DNA from: Curtobacterium sp. MCPF17_052
GTDB taxonomy: Bacteria; Actinomycetota; Actinomycetes; Actinomycetales; Microbacteriaceae
Assembly: GCF_003234085.1 (NCBI RefSeq)
Contig: NZ_QKSD01000001.1
Span: forward strand, 372,001 to 436,000
Direction: 5' to 3'
DNA length: 64,000 nucleotides
Positions 8,182 through 16,873 of this stretch are shown in pieces (within the stretch, counting starts at the first letter, position 1; each line of letters begins with the position of its first letter). The notes beneath the pieces are model-generated. The model was not told the origin of the DNA, made no database searches, and saw only the letters and a program-made list of their open reading frames with translations. Both the position numbers and the translations under genes were made by a program.

Positions 8182-9516
8182 TCAGCGGGCGAGCGCCGCC
8201 GCGATCCACCCCGGCCGGTGCGCCCGTACCCCGAGTGTCACCGCCCGCACCCCGATGTAGCCGAACGAGAAGACAGCCCAGAGCCCCGCGAGTCCGTCCC
8301 CGAGCCACCAGAGCAGCGGCAGGTACACGACCAGATTCACGACACCGACCAGGGCCAGGTACCGGGCGTCACCGGCACCGATGAGCACCCCGTCGAGGAC
8401 GAACACGTACCCGGCGATCGGCAGCCCCGCTGCGATGAGGACCAGCACCAGGGGCAAGGCGGACCGAACCTCGTCCGAGTCGGAGAACACCGGCCCGAGC
8501 AGGCCGCTCGCGGCCAGTGTCAGCGCACCGAGCAGGACGCCACCGGCGAGGCCGAGGACCACGAGCCTCCCGGTCACCAGGCGCACGCGGTCGGCGTCCC
8601 GTGCACCGAGCGCGTGGCCGACGAGGGCCTGCCCGGCGATCGCCAGCGCGTCGAGCGCGAAGGCGAGCGTGCTGAAGACCGTCAGGCCGATCTGTGTCGT
8701 CGCCAACCCGATGGTGCCGAGACCGGTCGCGGCGCCGATCGTGGCGAGCATCGCGACGCGCAGTGACGCGGTGCGCAGGAACAGCCACGCCCCGGAACGC
8801 AGTGCCCGGACCACGCCGGATGCTCCCGGCCGCAACGGAGCGCCGGACGCCCGCGCTGCCCGGACCGCGATGACCACGTACACGGCTGCCATCGCCCACT
8901 GCACGACGACGGTCCCGGCCGCCGACCCCGCGACCCCCCAGCCGAGGCCGTAGATGAGCAGCGCATTGAGCAGCCCGTTGGCGATGAAGCCGACGGTCGC
9001 GACGACGAGGGGTGTCCGGGTGTCCTGCAGCCCCCGGAGCAGACCCGTCGAGGCGGTGACGACCAGGATGCCGGGCAGCCCGATCAGGGAGACGAGCAGG
9101 TACGCGGTCGCTGCGTCCGACACCTCGGGGGCTGCGCCGAACACGTCGATGAGCAGGCCGGCGACCGGCCAGCCGACCAGTGCCAGGACGACACCGAGGC
9201 CGAGTGCGAGCCACATCCCGTCGATGCCAGCGTGCACCGCACCGCGGCGGTCGCCGGAACCGAGGGCGCGGGCGACGGCCGGGGTGGTGGCGTAGGCCAG
9301 GAAGACCAGGAGGCCCGTGACCGTCTGCAGGACCGCGCTCGCCACACCGACTGCGGCGAGTGATGACGCACCGAGGTGCCCGACGAGGGCGGTGTCGGTG
9401 AGCAGGAAGAGCGGCTCGACGACGAGCGCCCCGAGTGCGGGCAGCGCGAGCCGGACGATGTCGCGGTCGACGGCACGGCGGAGCCGACGGGGCTCGGTCT
9501 CGGACACGGTGGGCAC
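8182..9516 (-). CDS. MATE-family efflux transporter (DinF-like)
   Basis: The 444-residue protein has about 12 membrane spans. Its opening, DIVRLALPALGALVVEPLFLLTDTALVGHLG, is diagnostic of the DinF branch of the MATE family. A repeated related segment sits around the middle (RTASLRVAMLATIGAATGLGTIGLATTQIG). These proteins export cationic drugs or metabolites in exchange for H+ or Na+. I chose GTG 9516 because an upstream ATG would place coding sequence over the promoter of the divergent GAP gene. The two divergent starts are 32 bases apart. Confidence 0.9.
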   Translation of the reverse strand: MPTVSETEPRRLRRAVDRDIVRLALPALGALVVEPLFLLTDTALVGHLGASSLAAVGVASAVLQTVTGLLVFLAYATTPAVARALGSGDRRGAVHAGIDGMWLALGLGVVLALVGWPVAGLLIDVFGAAPEVSDAATAYLLVSLIGLPGILVVTASTGLLRGLQDTRTPLVVATVGFIANGLLNALLIYGLGWGVAGSAAGTVVVQWAMAAVYVVIAVRAARASGAPLRPGASGVVRALRSGAWLFLRTASLRVAMLATIGAATGLGTIGLATTQIGLTVFSTLAFALDALAIAGQALVGHALGARDADRVRLVTGRLVVLGLAGGVLLGALTLAASGLLGPVFSDSDEVRSALPLVLVLIAAGLPIAGYVFVLDGVLIGAGDARYLALVGVVNLVVYLPLLWWLGDGLAGLWAVFSFGYIGVRAVTLGVRAHRPGWIAAALAR

Positions 9517-9548
9517 CAGGACATCCTGCCAATGGCTACGGTCGAGGG

Positions 9549-10214
9549 GTGGACATCGTCGCACTGGTCCCCGCCGTGGTGGGGATCGCACTGAGTCCGC
9601 TCGTGATCGCCTCGGTCGTGTTCCTGCTCGGCCATCGCGGTGGGTACGCCTCCGCGGCGGCGTGTGCCACCGGATGGGTCCTCAGCGTCGCGGTGGCGCT
9701 CGTCGTGGCTGTCCTGCTCGGTGAGCGGCTGCCGGCTCCCTCGGACGGTGGGACCGACGTCCGAGCGGTGGTCGAGGTGGTCGCGGGCGTGCTGCTCCTC
9801 GGCCTCGCGGTGTGGCAGTGGACCGTCCGACGGCTGCCCGACGGTCGCCCGAGGAGCGCCGGTTGGTCGGACCTGATGGCGACGATCGGGCCCGCCCGCG
9901 CCTTCGCCGTCGGCGTGGCCTGGTTCGTGACGAACCCGAAGGCGGTGGTGCTGTCGCTGACGGCCGGTCTGGTGGTGGGCGACTCGGATCCGTCGGTCGC
10001 GGCCATGGTCGGAACGGGCACCGCCTACGTGGTGATCGCGGGGTCCACCGCCGTGCTGCCGATCGCGGTCACGGCCGCACTCGGGCACCGAGCTGAGCCG
10101 ATCCTCGCGGCGACGAGGCGGTTCATCGCACAGAGTGGCTCGGTCGCCCTCGTCGTCGTCCTCGTGGTGCTCGGACTGGTCCAGCTCGTGACGGGCGTCG
10201 TCGCGCTGCTCTGA
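9549..10214 (+). CDS. GAP family transporter (LysE-superfamily membrane protein)
   Basis: The 221-residue protein has six hydrophobic segments. The N-terminal PAVVGIALSPLVIASVVFLL and the central ARAFAVGVAWFVTNPKAVVLSLTAGL are typical of the GAP/Sap family of the LysE superfamily. In mycobacteria relatives help export peptidoglycolipids or sulfolipids; the role here is unknown. GTG 9549 lies six bases after TACGGT at 9537-9542, which suggests a leaderless transcript. The stop codon falls inside an 18-bp tandem repeat. Confidence 0.82.
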   Translation: MDIVALVPAVVGIALSPLVIASVVFLLGHRGGYASAAACATGWVLSVAVALVVAVLLGERLPAPSDGGTDVRAVVEVVAGVLLLGLAVWQWTVRRLPDGRPRSAGWSDLMATIGPARAFAVGVAWFVTNPKAVVLSLTAGLVVGDSDPSVAAMVGTGTAYVVIAGSTAVLPIAVTAALGHRAEPILAATRRFIAQSGSVALVVVLVVLGLVQLVTGVVALL

Positions 10215-10277
10215 ACCGTCGTCCTGCTCTGGCCCGTCGTCCTGCTCTGGTCCGTCTTGCTGCTCTGACCCGTCGTC
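10206..10277. repeat. Four tandem copies of an 18-bp repeat
   Basis: Four units of the form CTGCTCTGRNCCGTCKTS begin at 10206, 10224, 10242 and 10260, each 18 bases long with one to three differences. The first unit contains the stop codon of the GAP gene. A copy-number change would therefore alter only the 3' untranslated region. No hairpin is evident. Confidence 0.8.
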
Positions 10278-10308
10278 CGCGGACCGGGTCGTCGTCGAGG
10301 GCCGCGGG

Positions 10309-11661
10309 TCAGTCGCGTTCCGCCGCGCCGACCCGCGGCTCGACGGGGACCCCGCCGGTCGCCGCGCGCTCGTCGTCGGTCGCCGTGGGCGTCGCCGGGT
10401 CGGTGCCGCGCGCCCGACCGATCAGGTCCATCAGGTGGTAGACGACGATCGCCGCGATGGTGCCGATGATGATGCCGCCGAACGTGGCACCACCGAGCGT
10501 GAACGTGAAGTCCGCGATGCCCATGATCAGCGCGACGCCCGCCGTCAGCTGGTTCTTCGGCTTGGCGAAGTCGACGCGGTTCTCCACCCAGATCCGGATG
10601 CCGATCACGCCGATGAGACCGTAGAGCGCCGTGGTCGCACCGCCGAGGACCCCGGCGGGGACGGTCGAGATGACCGCACCGATCTTCGGCGAGAGCCCGA
10701 GCAGGACCGCGACGATCGCCGCGACCCAGTACGCCGCCGTCGAGAACACCCGGGTCGCCGCCATCACACCGATGTTCTCGCCGTACGTGGTGGTCGCCGA
10801 ACCGCCGCCGACCCCCGCAAGCACGGTCGAGATGCCGTCCGCGAAGAGGGCACGCCCGGTCAGAGGCGTCAGGTCGCGGCCAGTGAGCTGCCCGACGCCC
10901 TTGACGTGCCCGACGTTCTCGGCGACGAGGGCCAGGACCACGGGCAGGAACCCGAGGTAGACGGCCATCTGCGACGGGTCGAAGGCCGGCGCGGTGAAGG
11001 TCGGCAGCCCCACCCAGTCCGCCTTCTCGATCGCGCTGAGGTCGACCTGACCGGCGACGAGGGCGGCCACGTAGCCGACGACCACCCCGACGACGATCGA
11101 CAGGCGCCCGACCAGGCCCTTGAAGAGCACGGTGCACAGGACGATCGCGGCGAGGGTGATGACCGCCACGACCGGGGCCTTCGTGAAGTTGTCACGCGCA
11201 GCCGGAGCCAGGTTGAACCCGATCAGGGCGACGATCGCACCCGAGACCACCGGTGGCATGAGCCGGTCGATCCACCCGGCGCCGGCCAGGTGCACGACGA
11301 GGCCCACGACGGCGAGCAGCGCACCGACGACGATGATGCCGGACAGTGCGAGCGGGATCCCGCCGATCTTCGTCGCGGCCCCGATCGGCGCGAGGAAGGC
11401 GAACGACGACCCGAGGTAGCTCGGCAGGCGGTTGCCGGTGACGAGCAGGAACAGGATGGTGCCGATGCCGCTGAACAGCAGCGTGGTCGACGGCGGGAAC
11501 CCGGTGATCAGCGGCACGAGGAACGTGGCGCCGAACATCGCGACGACGTGCTGCACCCCGAGCCCGACCGTGCGGGGCCAGGTGAGGCGCTCGTCCGGCG
11601 CCACGATCGTCGATGCGGAGACGGTGCGGCCGTCCCCGTGCAGCTTCCACGGAAGTCCCAT
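10309..11661 (-). CDS. Uracil/xanthine permease (NCS2/NAT family)
   Basis: The 450-residue protein has about 12-14 membrane spans. It carries the family landmarks GVQHVVAMFGATFLVPLITG near the start, AENVGHVKGVGQLTGRDL in the middle (the conserved Glu of span 8 with its histidine) and GGSATTTYGENIGVMAATR. It imports uracil or a related nucleobase with protons, resembling UraA/PyrP more closely than the purine permeases. The last 40 residues are a hydrophilic cytoplasmic tail. ATG 11661 lies exactly six bases after TACGGT on the minus strand, suggesting a leaderless mRNA. Confidence 0.92.
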   Translation of the reverse strand: MGLPWKLHGDGRTVSASTIVAPDERLTWPRTVGLGVQHVVAMFGATFLVPLITGFPPSTTLLFSGIGTILFLLVTGNRLPSYLGSSFAFLAPIGAATKIGGIPLALSGIIVVGALLAVVGLVVHLAGAGWIDRLMPPVVSGAIVALIGFNLAPAARDNFTKAPVVAVITLAAIVLCTVLFKGLVGRLSIVVGVVVGYVAALVAGQVDLSAIEKADWVGLPTFTAPAFDPSQMAVYLGFLPVVLALVAENVGHVKGVGQLTGRDLTPLTGRALFADGISTVLAGVGGGSATTTYGENIGVMAATRVFSTAAYWVAAIVAVLLGLSPKIGAVISTVPAGVLGGATTALYGLIGVIGIRIWVENRVDFAKPKNQLTAGVALIMGIADFTFTLGGATFGGIIIGTIAAIVVYHLMDLIGRARGTDPATPTATDDERAATGGVPVEPRVGAAERD

Positions 11662-11775
11662 GCGATGACCGTAGCGGGCACGCGGGACCATGTGACGACG
11701 GATGGGCTCCCTGTGGAGAACCGTGCCCCCGCCCCGCGACCTGGATATGGTGTGTGGAACATCACGAGGAGCACC

Positions 11776-13266
11776 ATGTCGAACCACCTGCACCACCACG
11801 TCCTTGTCCCCCCGGTCGTCGCCGCGCTCACCATCGGTGCCGTCATCGGCCTCCCGGTGCTCGCCGCGGACCCCGCCCTCGCTGCACCCACCGACCGCCA
11901 CACGACACGGGTCAGTGCTCCCACGCCGGGATCGTCGTCGGACGGGACGCACGCCACCACGGGCGTCGACTTCACCGCCGGGGTCCGGTCCATCGCACAC
12001 GGCGCCGGCATCGTGACCCTGACCGGCTCCGTCCCCACCGGCGCGAGCGTCGAGGTCAGCGGTGACGTCGTCGAGCCCGTCTGGACCGAGGGCGACGCCG
12101 CGGGCCACTGGGAGGCACAGGTCCGGGTCCGACCCGGACAGCACGTCATCCGCGTGACGTCCCAGGTCTCCGGCCAGGCGGTCGACATCCCCGTCGAGTT
12201 GCTCATCCTGCTGCCACCGGACATGCTCGCGACCGTCGACGGCATCGCCCGGACGATCGACCTCGCCGGTTCCGGCCACCCCGGGGCGCACCTCGTGGTG
12301 CGGGCCGACGGGACGACCCGGGCCGAGACCGACGTCGCCGAGGACGGCACGTGGCACGTCCTGCTCCGTGACCTCGCCTTCGGCAGCCATCACGTCGAGG
12401 TCTCCCAGTACTTCGACGGCACGCAGAACGGCGGTGTCGACGACGTCTACGAGATCTCCGGCGCCCCGACGGTCGAGCGGGCACAGGCGTCACGCCAGAC
12501 CGAGCGCATCACACTCGCAGGCCGCGCACCGGCAGGCAGCACCCTGACGTTCGAGGACGCCCGTGGTCCGGTCACCGGCCCGGACGGCCAGCCGGTCGAG
12601 GTCCGGGTCGGGGACGACACCTCGTGGCAGGCCACGCTCCCCGTCCCGGATGACGTCCGGTTCGACGTCGTGACGGTCATCGCGCATGACGGCGAGCACG
12701 AACTCGGGCGGACGGACGCGCACGTCACGATCCCCCTCGCGCTCACCGGCAGCGTGGAGGAGCTGGACGACGGCCGGATCCGCCTGAGCGGGACCGGCGA
12801 AGTCGGCGGCACGGTCACGCTCGAGGACGAGTCGGGAGCAGAACTCCGCGCTGCCGACGGGAAGCCGCTCCGTACCGGCATCGGCCGGAGCTGGGAACTG
12901 GTCGTCCCCCGCCACGACCTGCCCGCCGGATCCGTGATCGCCCGACAGCGGGTGCAGGACGTCGAGCAGGGCGCGCTCCGACTGGTGCTGCCCGGGCTGC
13001 CGGATCGGCCCGGAGCGGGCCACGGCAGCGGTACCGGAACGGGGGCGTCGGCCGGCGGTGGCATCGTCACGGGGACGGACACCCGGCACCCGGCGGCCGC
13101 GCGGGTCCGGTCCGATGCTGCTCGACCCGGTACCGACGGTCGGCTCGCCTACACCGGTGCGGACATCGGGCGGCCGACCGCGGCAGCCGTCGCACTGCTC
13201 CTCAGCGGTGCGGCCGGACTGCCACTCGCCGCCTTCCTGCGCCGCCGGGCAGCCTCCCGCCGATGA
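11776..13266 (+). CDS. Secreted surface protein with Ig-like repeats and LAYTG sorting signal
   Basis: The 496-residue protein has a signal peptide, basic then hydrophobic, ending near LAADPALAAPT. It continues with several beta-rich modules of about 80-90 residues that share phrases such as LTGSVPTGASVEV, IDLAGSGHPGAHLVV, ITLAGRAPAGSTLTF and IRLSGTGEVGGTVTL. These look like bacterial Ig-like domains. It ends with LAYTG at 457-461, a hydrophobic span and an RRRAASRR tail. LAXTG is the motif of class E sortases in actinobacteria, so it should be wall-anchored. No sortase gene is in the window. ATG 11776 follows GAGGA at 11766-11770. Its ligand or role is unknown. Confidence 0.82.
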   Translation: MSNHLHHHVLVPPVVAALTIGAVIGLPVLAADPALAAPTDRHTTRVSAPTPGSSSDGTHATTGVDFTAGVRSIAHGAGIVTLTGSVPTGASVEVSGDVVEPVWTEGDAAGHWEAQVRVRPGQHVIRVTSQVSGQAVDIPVELLILLPPDMLATVDGIARTIDLAGSGHPGAHLVVRADGTTRAETDVAEDGTWHVLLRDLAFGSHHVEVSQYFDGTQNGGVDDVYEISGAPTVERAQASRQTERITLAGRAPAGSTLTFEDARGPVTGPDGQPVEVRVGDDTSWQATLPVPDDVRFDVVTVIAHDGEHELGRTDAHVTIPLALTGSVEELDDGRIRLSGTGEVGGTVTLEDESGAELRAADGKPLRTGIGRSWELVVPRHDLPAGSVIARQRVQDVEQGALRLVLPGLPDRPGAGHGSGTGTGASAGGGIVTGTDTRHPAAARVRSDAARPGTDGRLAYTGADIGRPTAAAVALLLSGAAGLPLAAFLRRRAASRR

Positions 13267-13341
13267 GCGTCCCCGAATGAGGTCAGGTCAGTGAACGAGT
13301 ACCGGGTGGCGGACGAGGAGCCGGTGGCTATCGTGGGGACC

Positions 13342-15306
13342 ATGACCGACGTCGCAGGCACCACCGGAATCCGTACCGACGAACTCGACGAGTCGGTGCG
13401 ACCGCAGGACGACCTCTACCGGCACGTCAACGGCAGGTGGATCGACCAGACGCCGATCCCGGACGACAAGGCCCGCTACGGCTCGTTCACTGTCCTGGCC
13501 GAGGAAGCCGAAGCCGCCGTGCGCACGATCATCGAGCGCGCGCAGACCGCCGCGCCGGGCAGTGAGCAGCGCAAGGTCGGCGACCTCTTCACGTCCTTCA
13601 CCGACGAGACGGCGCTCGAAGCGCTCGGGTCCGCCCCGATCGAACCGCTCCTCGCGGACATCGCCGCGATCGAGGACAAGAACGACGTCCTCCGCATGGT
13701 CGGCCGCTTCGAACGACTCGGACTGCCGAGCTTCATCCAGCTCTTCGTCGACAACGACCCGGGCGACCCGGACTCCTACATCGTGTTCCTCGAACAGTCC
13801 GGTCTCGGTCTGCCCGACGAGTCGTACTACCGCGAAGAGCGCTTCGCTGACATCCGCGAGAAGTACCGCGAGTTCGTGGGCTCGATGTTCCCGCTCGCCG
13901 GGTACGACGAGAGCGGCGACCGGACCGAGCACGTGATCGCGCTCGAGACGGCGATCGCGTCGGCGCACTGGGACAACGTCGCCACCCGTGACAGCCAGAA
14001 GACGTACAACAAGCTGCCGTGGGACGAGGTCTCGGCGCTCGCCGAGGGCGTCGACCTGCGCCTCTGGTGGGACGCCATCGCGGCTCCCGCCGGCGCCTTC
14101 GACACCGTGGTGGTCCGCCAGCCGTCCTTCCTGACCGGCCTCGCCCAGCTGTTCCGCGAGCAGCCGTTGCCCGTCTGGAAGGACTGGCTCTGCTGGCAGG
14201 TGATCCGGGCCTCCGCCCCGTACCTGACGAGCGCGTTCTCGGCGACCAGCTTCTCGTTCTACGGCACCGCACTGACCGGTGCGCCGAAGCAGCGCGACCG
14301 CTGGAAGCGCGGTGTCTCCCTGGTCGAGGGTGCGATGGGCGAGGCGGTCGGACGCATCTACGTCGAGGAGCACTTCGACGAGACCTCGAAGGCGACGATG
14401 GACGACCTCGTCGCGAACCTGGTCGAGGCGTACCGCCAGAGCATCACGGGTCTCGAGTGGATGACCGACGAGACCCGGGCCCGCGCGCTCGACAAGCTCG
14501 AGAAGTTCACGCCGAAGATCGGCTACCCGGTGAAGTGGCGCGACTACAGCGCCCTGCCGGTCACCGCCGACGACCTGCTCGGCAACGTCCGCGCGATCGC
14601 GTCGTTCCAGGTCGACCGTGAGCTCGGCAAGATCGGCAAGCCGATCGACCGCGACGAGTGGTTCATGACCCCGCAGACGATCAACGCGTACTACAACCCG
14701 GGCTTCAACGAGATCGTCTTCCCGGCCGCGATCCTGCAGTTCCCGTTCTTCGAGGCCACCCGTGACGCCGCCGCCAACTACGGTGCGATCGGTGCCGTCA
14801 TCGGGCACGAGATCGGGCACGGCTTCGACGACCAGGGCTCGCAGTACGACGGCGACGGTCGCCTGCAGAACTGGTGGACCGAGGCCGACCGGCAGGCGTT
14901 CGAGGAGCGGACGAAGGCCCTCATCGCCCAGTACGACGCCCTGGTGCCGACCGAGGTGCCGGACGGCCACGTCAACGGCGCCCTCACCATCGGCGAGAAC
15001 ATCGGTGACCTCGGTGGCCTGTCGATCGCCTGGAAGGCCTACCTGATCTCCCTCGACGGTGCCGAGCCGCCGGTGATCGACGGCCTGACCGGTGCCGAGC
15101 GCTTCTTCCTCAGCTGGGCCCAGGCGTGGCGGATGGCGATCCGCCCGGAAGAGGCCGCTCGTCTGCTGAGCATCGACCCGCACTCGCCGAACGAGTTCCG
15201 CTGCAACCAGATCGTCCGCAACATCGACGTCTACTACGACACCTTCGACGTCTCGGACCGTGACGCGATGTACCTGGCTCCGGCCGAGCGCGTCGCCATC
15301 TGGTGA
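13342..15306 (+). CDS. M13-family zinc metallopeptidase (neprilysin/PepO-like)
   Basis: The 654-residue protein begins with the M13 N-terminal domain (RPQDDLYRHVNGRWI). The catalytic motif HEIGH is at 489-493 and the third zinc ligand motif ENIGDLGG starts at 552. The NAYY segment before the zinc site and the terminal CNQIVRNI complete the family pattern. There is no signal peptide, so it is cytoplasmic or released otherwise, and it should cut short peptides. I prefer ATG 13342, which follows TATCGT by seven bases. GTG 13291 has a GAGG upstream and would add 17 residues. The stop overlaps the next gene's start (TGATG), so the two are coupled. Confidence 0.93.
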   Translation: MTDVAGTTGIRTDELDESVRPQDDLYRHVNGRWIDQTPIPDDKARYGSFTVLAEEAEAAVRTIIERAQTAAPGSEQRKVGDLFTSFTDETALEALGSAPIEPLLADIAAIEDKNDVLRMVGRFERLGLPSFIQLFVDNDPGDPDSYIVFLEQSGLGLPDESYYREERFADIREKYREFVGSMFPLAGYDESGDRTEHVIALETAIASAHWDNVATRDSQKTYNKLPWDEVSALAEGVDLRLWWDAIAAPAGAFDTVVVRQPSFLTGLAQLFREQPLPVWKDWLCWQVIRASAPYLTSAFSATSFSFYGTALTGAPKQRDRWKRGVSLVEGAMGEAVGRIYVEEHFDETSKATMDDLVANLVEAYRQSITGLEWMTDETRARALDKLEKFTPKIGYPVKWRDYSALPVTADDLLGNVRAIASFQVDRELGKIGKPIDRDEWFMTPQTINAYYNPGFNEIVFPAAILQFPFFEATRDAAANYGAIGAVIGHEIGHGFDDQGSQYDGDGRLQNWWTEADRQAFEERTKALIAQYDALVPTEVPDGHVNGALTIGENIGDLGGLSIAWKAYLISLDGAEPPVIDGLTGAERFFLSWAQAWRMAIRPEEAARLLSIDPHSPNEFRCNQIVRNIDVYYDTFDVSDRDAMYLAPAERVAIW

Positions 15307-16274
15307 TGACGGAGCCGGACGCGCCGCACTCGTCGCGCCGGCGCCGCCCCGGACGCCCCGCTGACGACGGCTCAGCGGGGAACGGTCCCGTCGGCGGTGG
15401 TGGTCGGAGCCGCGGCAAGCACCGTGGTGGGGCGGACGAGCGCTTCACGGCCACGACACAGGCACTGGGCACCATCGCGCAGGACGGTGCTGGGGTCAGC
15501 GCCTCCATCATCGACACCTCCACCGGTCGTGCGCTGCTGGCGATCGACGACCGGTTGGTGCAACCCGTGTCCGGCCTCGGGCGCGTGCTGCTCCTCATCG
15601 AGGTCGCGGCGCAGCTCGAGGACGGTCGGCTGCACGGCGACCGGCTCCAGCGCATGGCCCGGGACACCGCGACGGGTGCGGGGCTGTGGCAGTTCCTGCA
15701 GGAGCCGACCATGCAGGTGTCCGACCTCGCCACCCTGGTCGGCGCGACCGCGGACGCCTGGGCGACGAACGCCTTGCTCACCACGGTCGGGATCGACGCC
15801 GTGCGTGCCCGTGCCGAGTCCCTCGGGGTCGAACGGTCCGCGCTGATCGACCGGGTGCGGGACCGCCGGGGCCCGGATGACGCCCCGGACGTCTCGGTCG
15901 CTGCGTCGGGAGAGCTCAGCTGGCTCTTCCGCGGGCTGGCGCTCGGTGAGGTCGTGGACCAGACGGTGTCGAACCGGGTCCTCGGATGGTTGTCCCTGGC
16001 CGCGGACCTGTCGCTCGTCGCCGGGTCGTTCGGTCTCGATCCGCTGGCGCACCGGGCGCTCGACCACGGCCTCCAGTCCGTCGCGGTCACGGGGTCCGGG
16101 CCGGGCATCCGGGCCGAGGCGGGCGTGCTCCGGGGGCCGGCGTCGTCGGTCTGCTACGCCGTCACGGTCCGGTTCGAGGACGACTCGCTGCAGCGGCGAC
16201 TGGCGGTCGTCGAGGCGCTCCGCACGATGGGCACCGAGGTGCTCGAGGTCGTGCACACCCCGGCTGAGCGCTGA
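15306..16274 (+). CDS. Beta-lactamase-fold protein, probably catalytically inactive
   Basis: The 322-residue protein has a basic, disordered N-terminus of about 48 residues and then a class A beta-lactamase/serine-hydrolase-like domain. ASIIDTSTGRALLAIDDRLVQPVSG aligns with the strand leading to the active serine, and ATNALLTTVGIDAVRARAESLG aligns with the helix after the SDN loop. The key motifs are absent: S-x-x-K reads SGLG, SDN reads ADA, and no KTG is visible. It is therefore likely a non-enzymatic wall-associated or regulatory protein. Its start overlaps the M13 peptidase stop by one base. There is no clear signal peptide. Confidence 0.7.
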   Translation: MTEPDAPHSSRRRRPGRPADDGSAGNGPVGGGGRSRGKHRGGADERFTATTQALGTIAQDGAGVSASIIDTSTGRALLAIDDRLVQPVSGLGRVLLLIEVAAQLEDGRLHGDRLQRMARDTATGAGLWQFLQEPTMQVSDLATLVGATADAWATNALLTTVGIDAVRARAESLGVERSALIDRVRDRRGPDDAPDVSVAASGELSWLFRGLALGEVVDQTVSNRVLGWLSLAADLSLVAGSFGLDPLAHRALDHGLQSVAVTGSGPGIRAEAGVLRGPASSVCYAVTVRFEDDSLQRRLAVVEALRTMGTEVLEVVHTPAER

Positions 16275-16336
16275 GCGCTGAGCACCGAGCGCCGAGCGCC
16301 CAGCGCTGAGCACTGCGCGCCGAGCGCCGAGCGCTG
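16264..16336. repeat. Degenerate short tandem repeat, unit about GAGCGCT
   Basis: The bases around the stop codon at 16272-16274 and the following 60 bases consist of imperfect 7-8-base units such as GAGCGCT, GAGCACC and GAGCGCC. It fills the gap between two convergent genes. It may fold back on itself but has no clear terminator shape. Confidence 0.6.
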
Positions 16337-16342
16337 AGGCGT

Positions 16343-16846
16343 TCAGGACACCGAGTCCCGCCGCTGCCGGTCGTAGTCGCCGCGCATCCGCCACCCGGCC
16401 ATCGCCCGGGTGACCGTCCCGTGGGGCGAGCGGGTGAGCACGGACCAGAGCCCGACGACGAGCAGGACGACGGGGACGGTCGCGACGGCGAGCAGGATGC
16501 GCCGACGGACCTCGCCACCGTCGTCGAGCCAGCCGAGTTGCACGAGGTGCAGGACCCAGAAGGTCAGCGGCGAGACCACGACGATGATGCTGGTGCGCCA
16601 GTACCGCCGGACCGCGTCGCGGAACCCGGTGTCCAGGACCGCACCCTCGGCGAGCTCGACCGTGTCCCCGACGGTGAAGGTGTGGGCGCCCGCGCGGATC
16701 ACCGTGCGCTCGGCATCCGGGACGGCCCGCTGTCCGCGGCGCGGAGGCTGCCACCCGACGTCCTCCAGGTGCTCGACCTCGTCGTCGATGACGAACCACC
16801 CGCCCTCGAGGTCCTCGGGTCCGGTGACGATGCGGTGGCTGCTCAC
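16343..16846 (-). CDS. Membrane protein of unknown function
   Basis: The 167-residue protein has a soluble N-terminal part of about 80 residues (FVIDDEVEHLEDVGWQPPRR) and then two membrane spans (TSIIVVVSPLTFWVLHLVQLGWL and ILLAVATVPVVLLVVGLWSVL). It ends in a basic tail. The N-terminal part might be a small beta domain with a repeated TVGDTVELAEGAVLDTG phrase. No family is recognised. The start is GTG 16846, six bases after GATGAT on the minus strand, resembling the leaderless promoters nearby. A lipoprotein gene lies 27 bases upstream on the same strand. Confidence 0.65.
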   Translation of the reverse strand: MSSHRIVTGPEDLEGGWFVIDDEVEHLEDVGWQPPRRGQRAVPDAERTVIRAGAHTFTVGDTVELAEGAVLDTGFRDAVRRYWRTSIIVVVSPLTFWVLHLVQLGWLDDGGEVRRRILLAVATVPVVLLVVGLWSVLTRSPHGTVTRAMAGWRMRGDYDRQRRDSVS

Positions 16847-16873
16847 CCGCCCATCATCGCGGAACTGGGCCCC

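Noticed and set aside
13291..13341. GTG 13291 as start of the M13 peptidase
   Set aside because: It has GAGG upstream, but the added residues do not resemble family N-termini and TATCGT before ATG 13342 fits the local leaderless pattern. It remains possible.
13288..15183. 631-codon minus-strand frame opposite the M13 peptidase
   Set aside because: The plus strand holds HEIGH and ENIGD motifs of M13 peptidases; the minus frame is a shadow.
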